Origin: Leptospira noguchii serovar Panama str. CZ214
Lineage (GTDB): Bacteria; Spirochaetota; Leptospiria; Leptospirales; Leptospiraceae
Length of the DNA: 64,000 nucleotides
Reading direction: 5' to 3'
Assembly (NCBI RefSeq): GCF_000306255.2
Contig: NZ_AKWY02000001.1
Span: 124,001 to 188,000, forward strand
The notes under the pieces were generated by a model. The model saw only the letters and a list, made by a program, of their open reading frames with translations. It did no database searches and was not told the DNA's origin. Within the stretch, counting starts at the first letter, position 1; each line of letters starts with the position of its first letter. The position numbers were made by a program, and so were the translations under genes. Below, piece by piece: positions 62,477 through 64,000 of this stretch.

Positions 62477-64000
<1,524 letters not shown>

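Overview
The window is AT-rich spirochaete chromosome and reads as Leptospira, most likely a pathogenic species of the interrogans/kirschneri/noguchii group. The reasons are the many exported lipoproteins with the loose Leptospira-type lipobox, a FecR-domain lipoprotein that I recognise as probably LipL31, an IS3-family remnant ending like the Leptospira IS1500 transposase, and housekeeping genes scattered singly among long intergenic spacers. No virus, plasmid, CRISPR array or rRNA operon was seen.

Layout. 1-6.2 kb: a large HAMP/SpoIIE-phosphatase/TPR signalling protein, then a minus-strand run of enoyl-CoA hydratase, dCTP deaminase and a secreted DUF2147 protein. 6.2-14.9 kb: an IPT/TIG lipoprotein, a 69-residue small protein, a VOC protein, a translationally coupled pair (FAD amine-oxidase-like enzyme plus His-rich membrane protein), a HAD hydrolase, a methyltransferase, dapF and a PlsC-type acyltransferase. 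15-21 kb: a tail-to-tail pair resembling the slr1658/slr1659 regulators, overlapping BFD-like and WbuC-like genes, a frameshifted gene, tRNA-Arg and two tRNA-Ser. 21-30 kb: an RNA methyltransferase, a SGNH hydrolase and a run of exported proteins (membrane-anchored protein, HEAT-repeat lipoprotein, Rossmann-like lipoprotein, metallo-beta-lactamase-fold lipoprotein). 30-45 kb: an acyl-CoA synthetase, aat, thpR, a pabB-pabC fusion, a MASE1 histidine kinase, a Cys/Met-type PLP enzyme, prfA, a nitrilase-fold protein that seems to have lost its catalytic residues, and a Nudix hydrolase. 45-49 kb: a decayed zone with an IS3 remnant, a rhomboid protease, a broken TetR gene, a coiled-coil gene with 33-bp repeats and tandem copies of a tRNA-Leu 3' end. 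49-64 kb: hisB-hisH-hisA, a VKOR-DsbA fusion, a DUF885 peptidase, thiD, an alkyltransferase-like protein, an orphan histidine kinase, rsgA, and lipoproteins with FecR and PEGA domains, the last cut by the window edge.

The spacers are not empty. At least four families of dispersed intergenic repeats recur. The clearest is a roughly 100-bp element with 17-bp terminal inverted repeats and, in seven of eight copies, a 3-bp direct repeat (ATT or AAT) on both sides, which marks it as a transposed miniature element. The strongest observations are this family, the reconstructed TetR and IS3 remnants, the homopolymer frameshifts near 18.5 kb, the tRNA-Leu 3'-end duplications and several unusual gene pairs. 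No CRISPR, restriction or toxin-type defence system was found. The most plausible undescribed functional units are the coupled His-rich membrane protein/FAD enzyme pair and the 25.8-30.0 kb lipoprotein operon.
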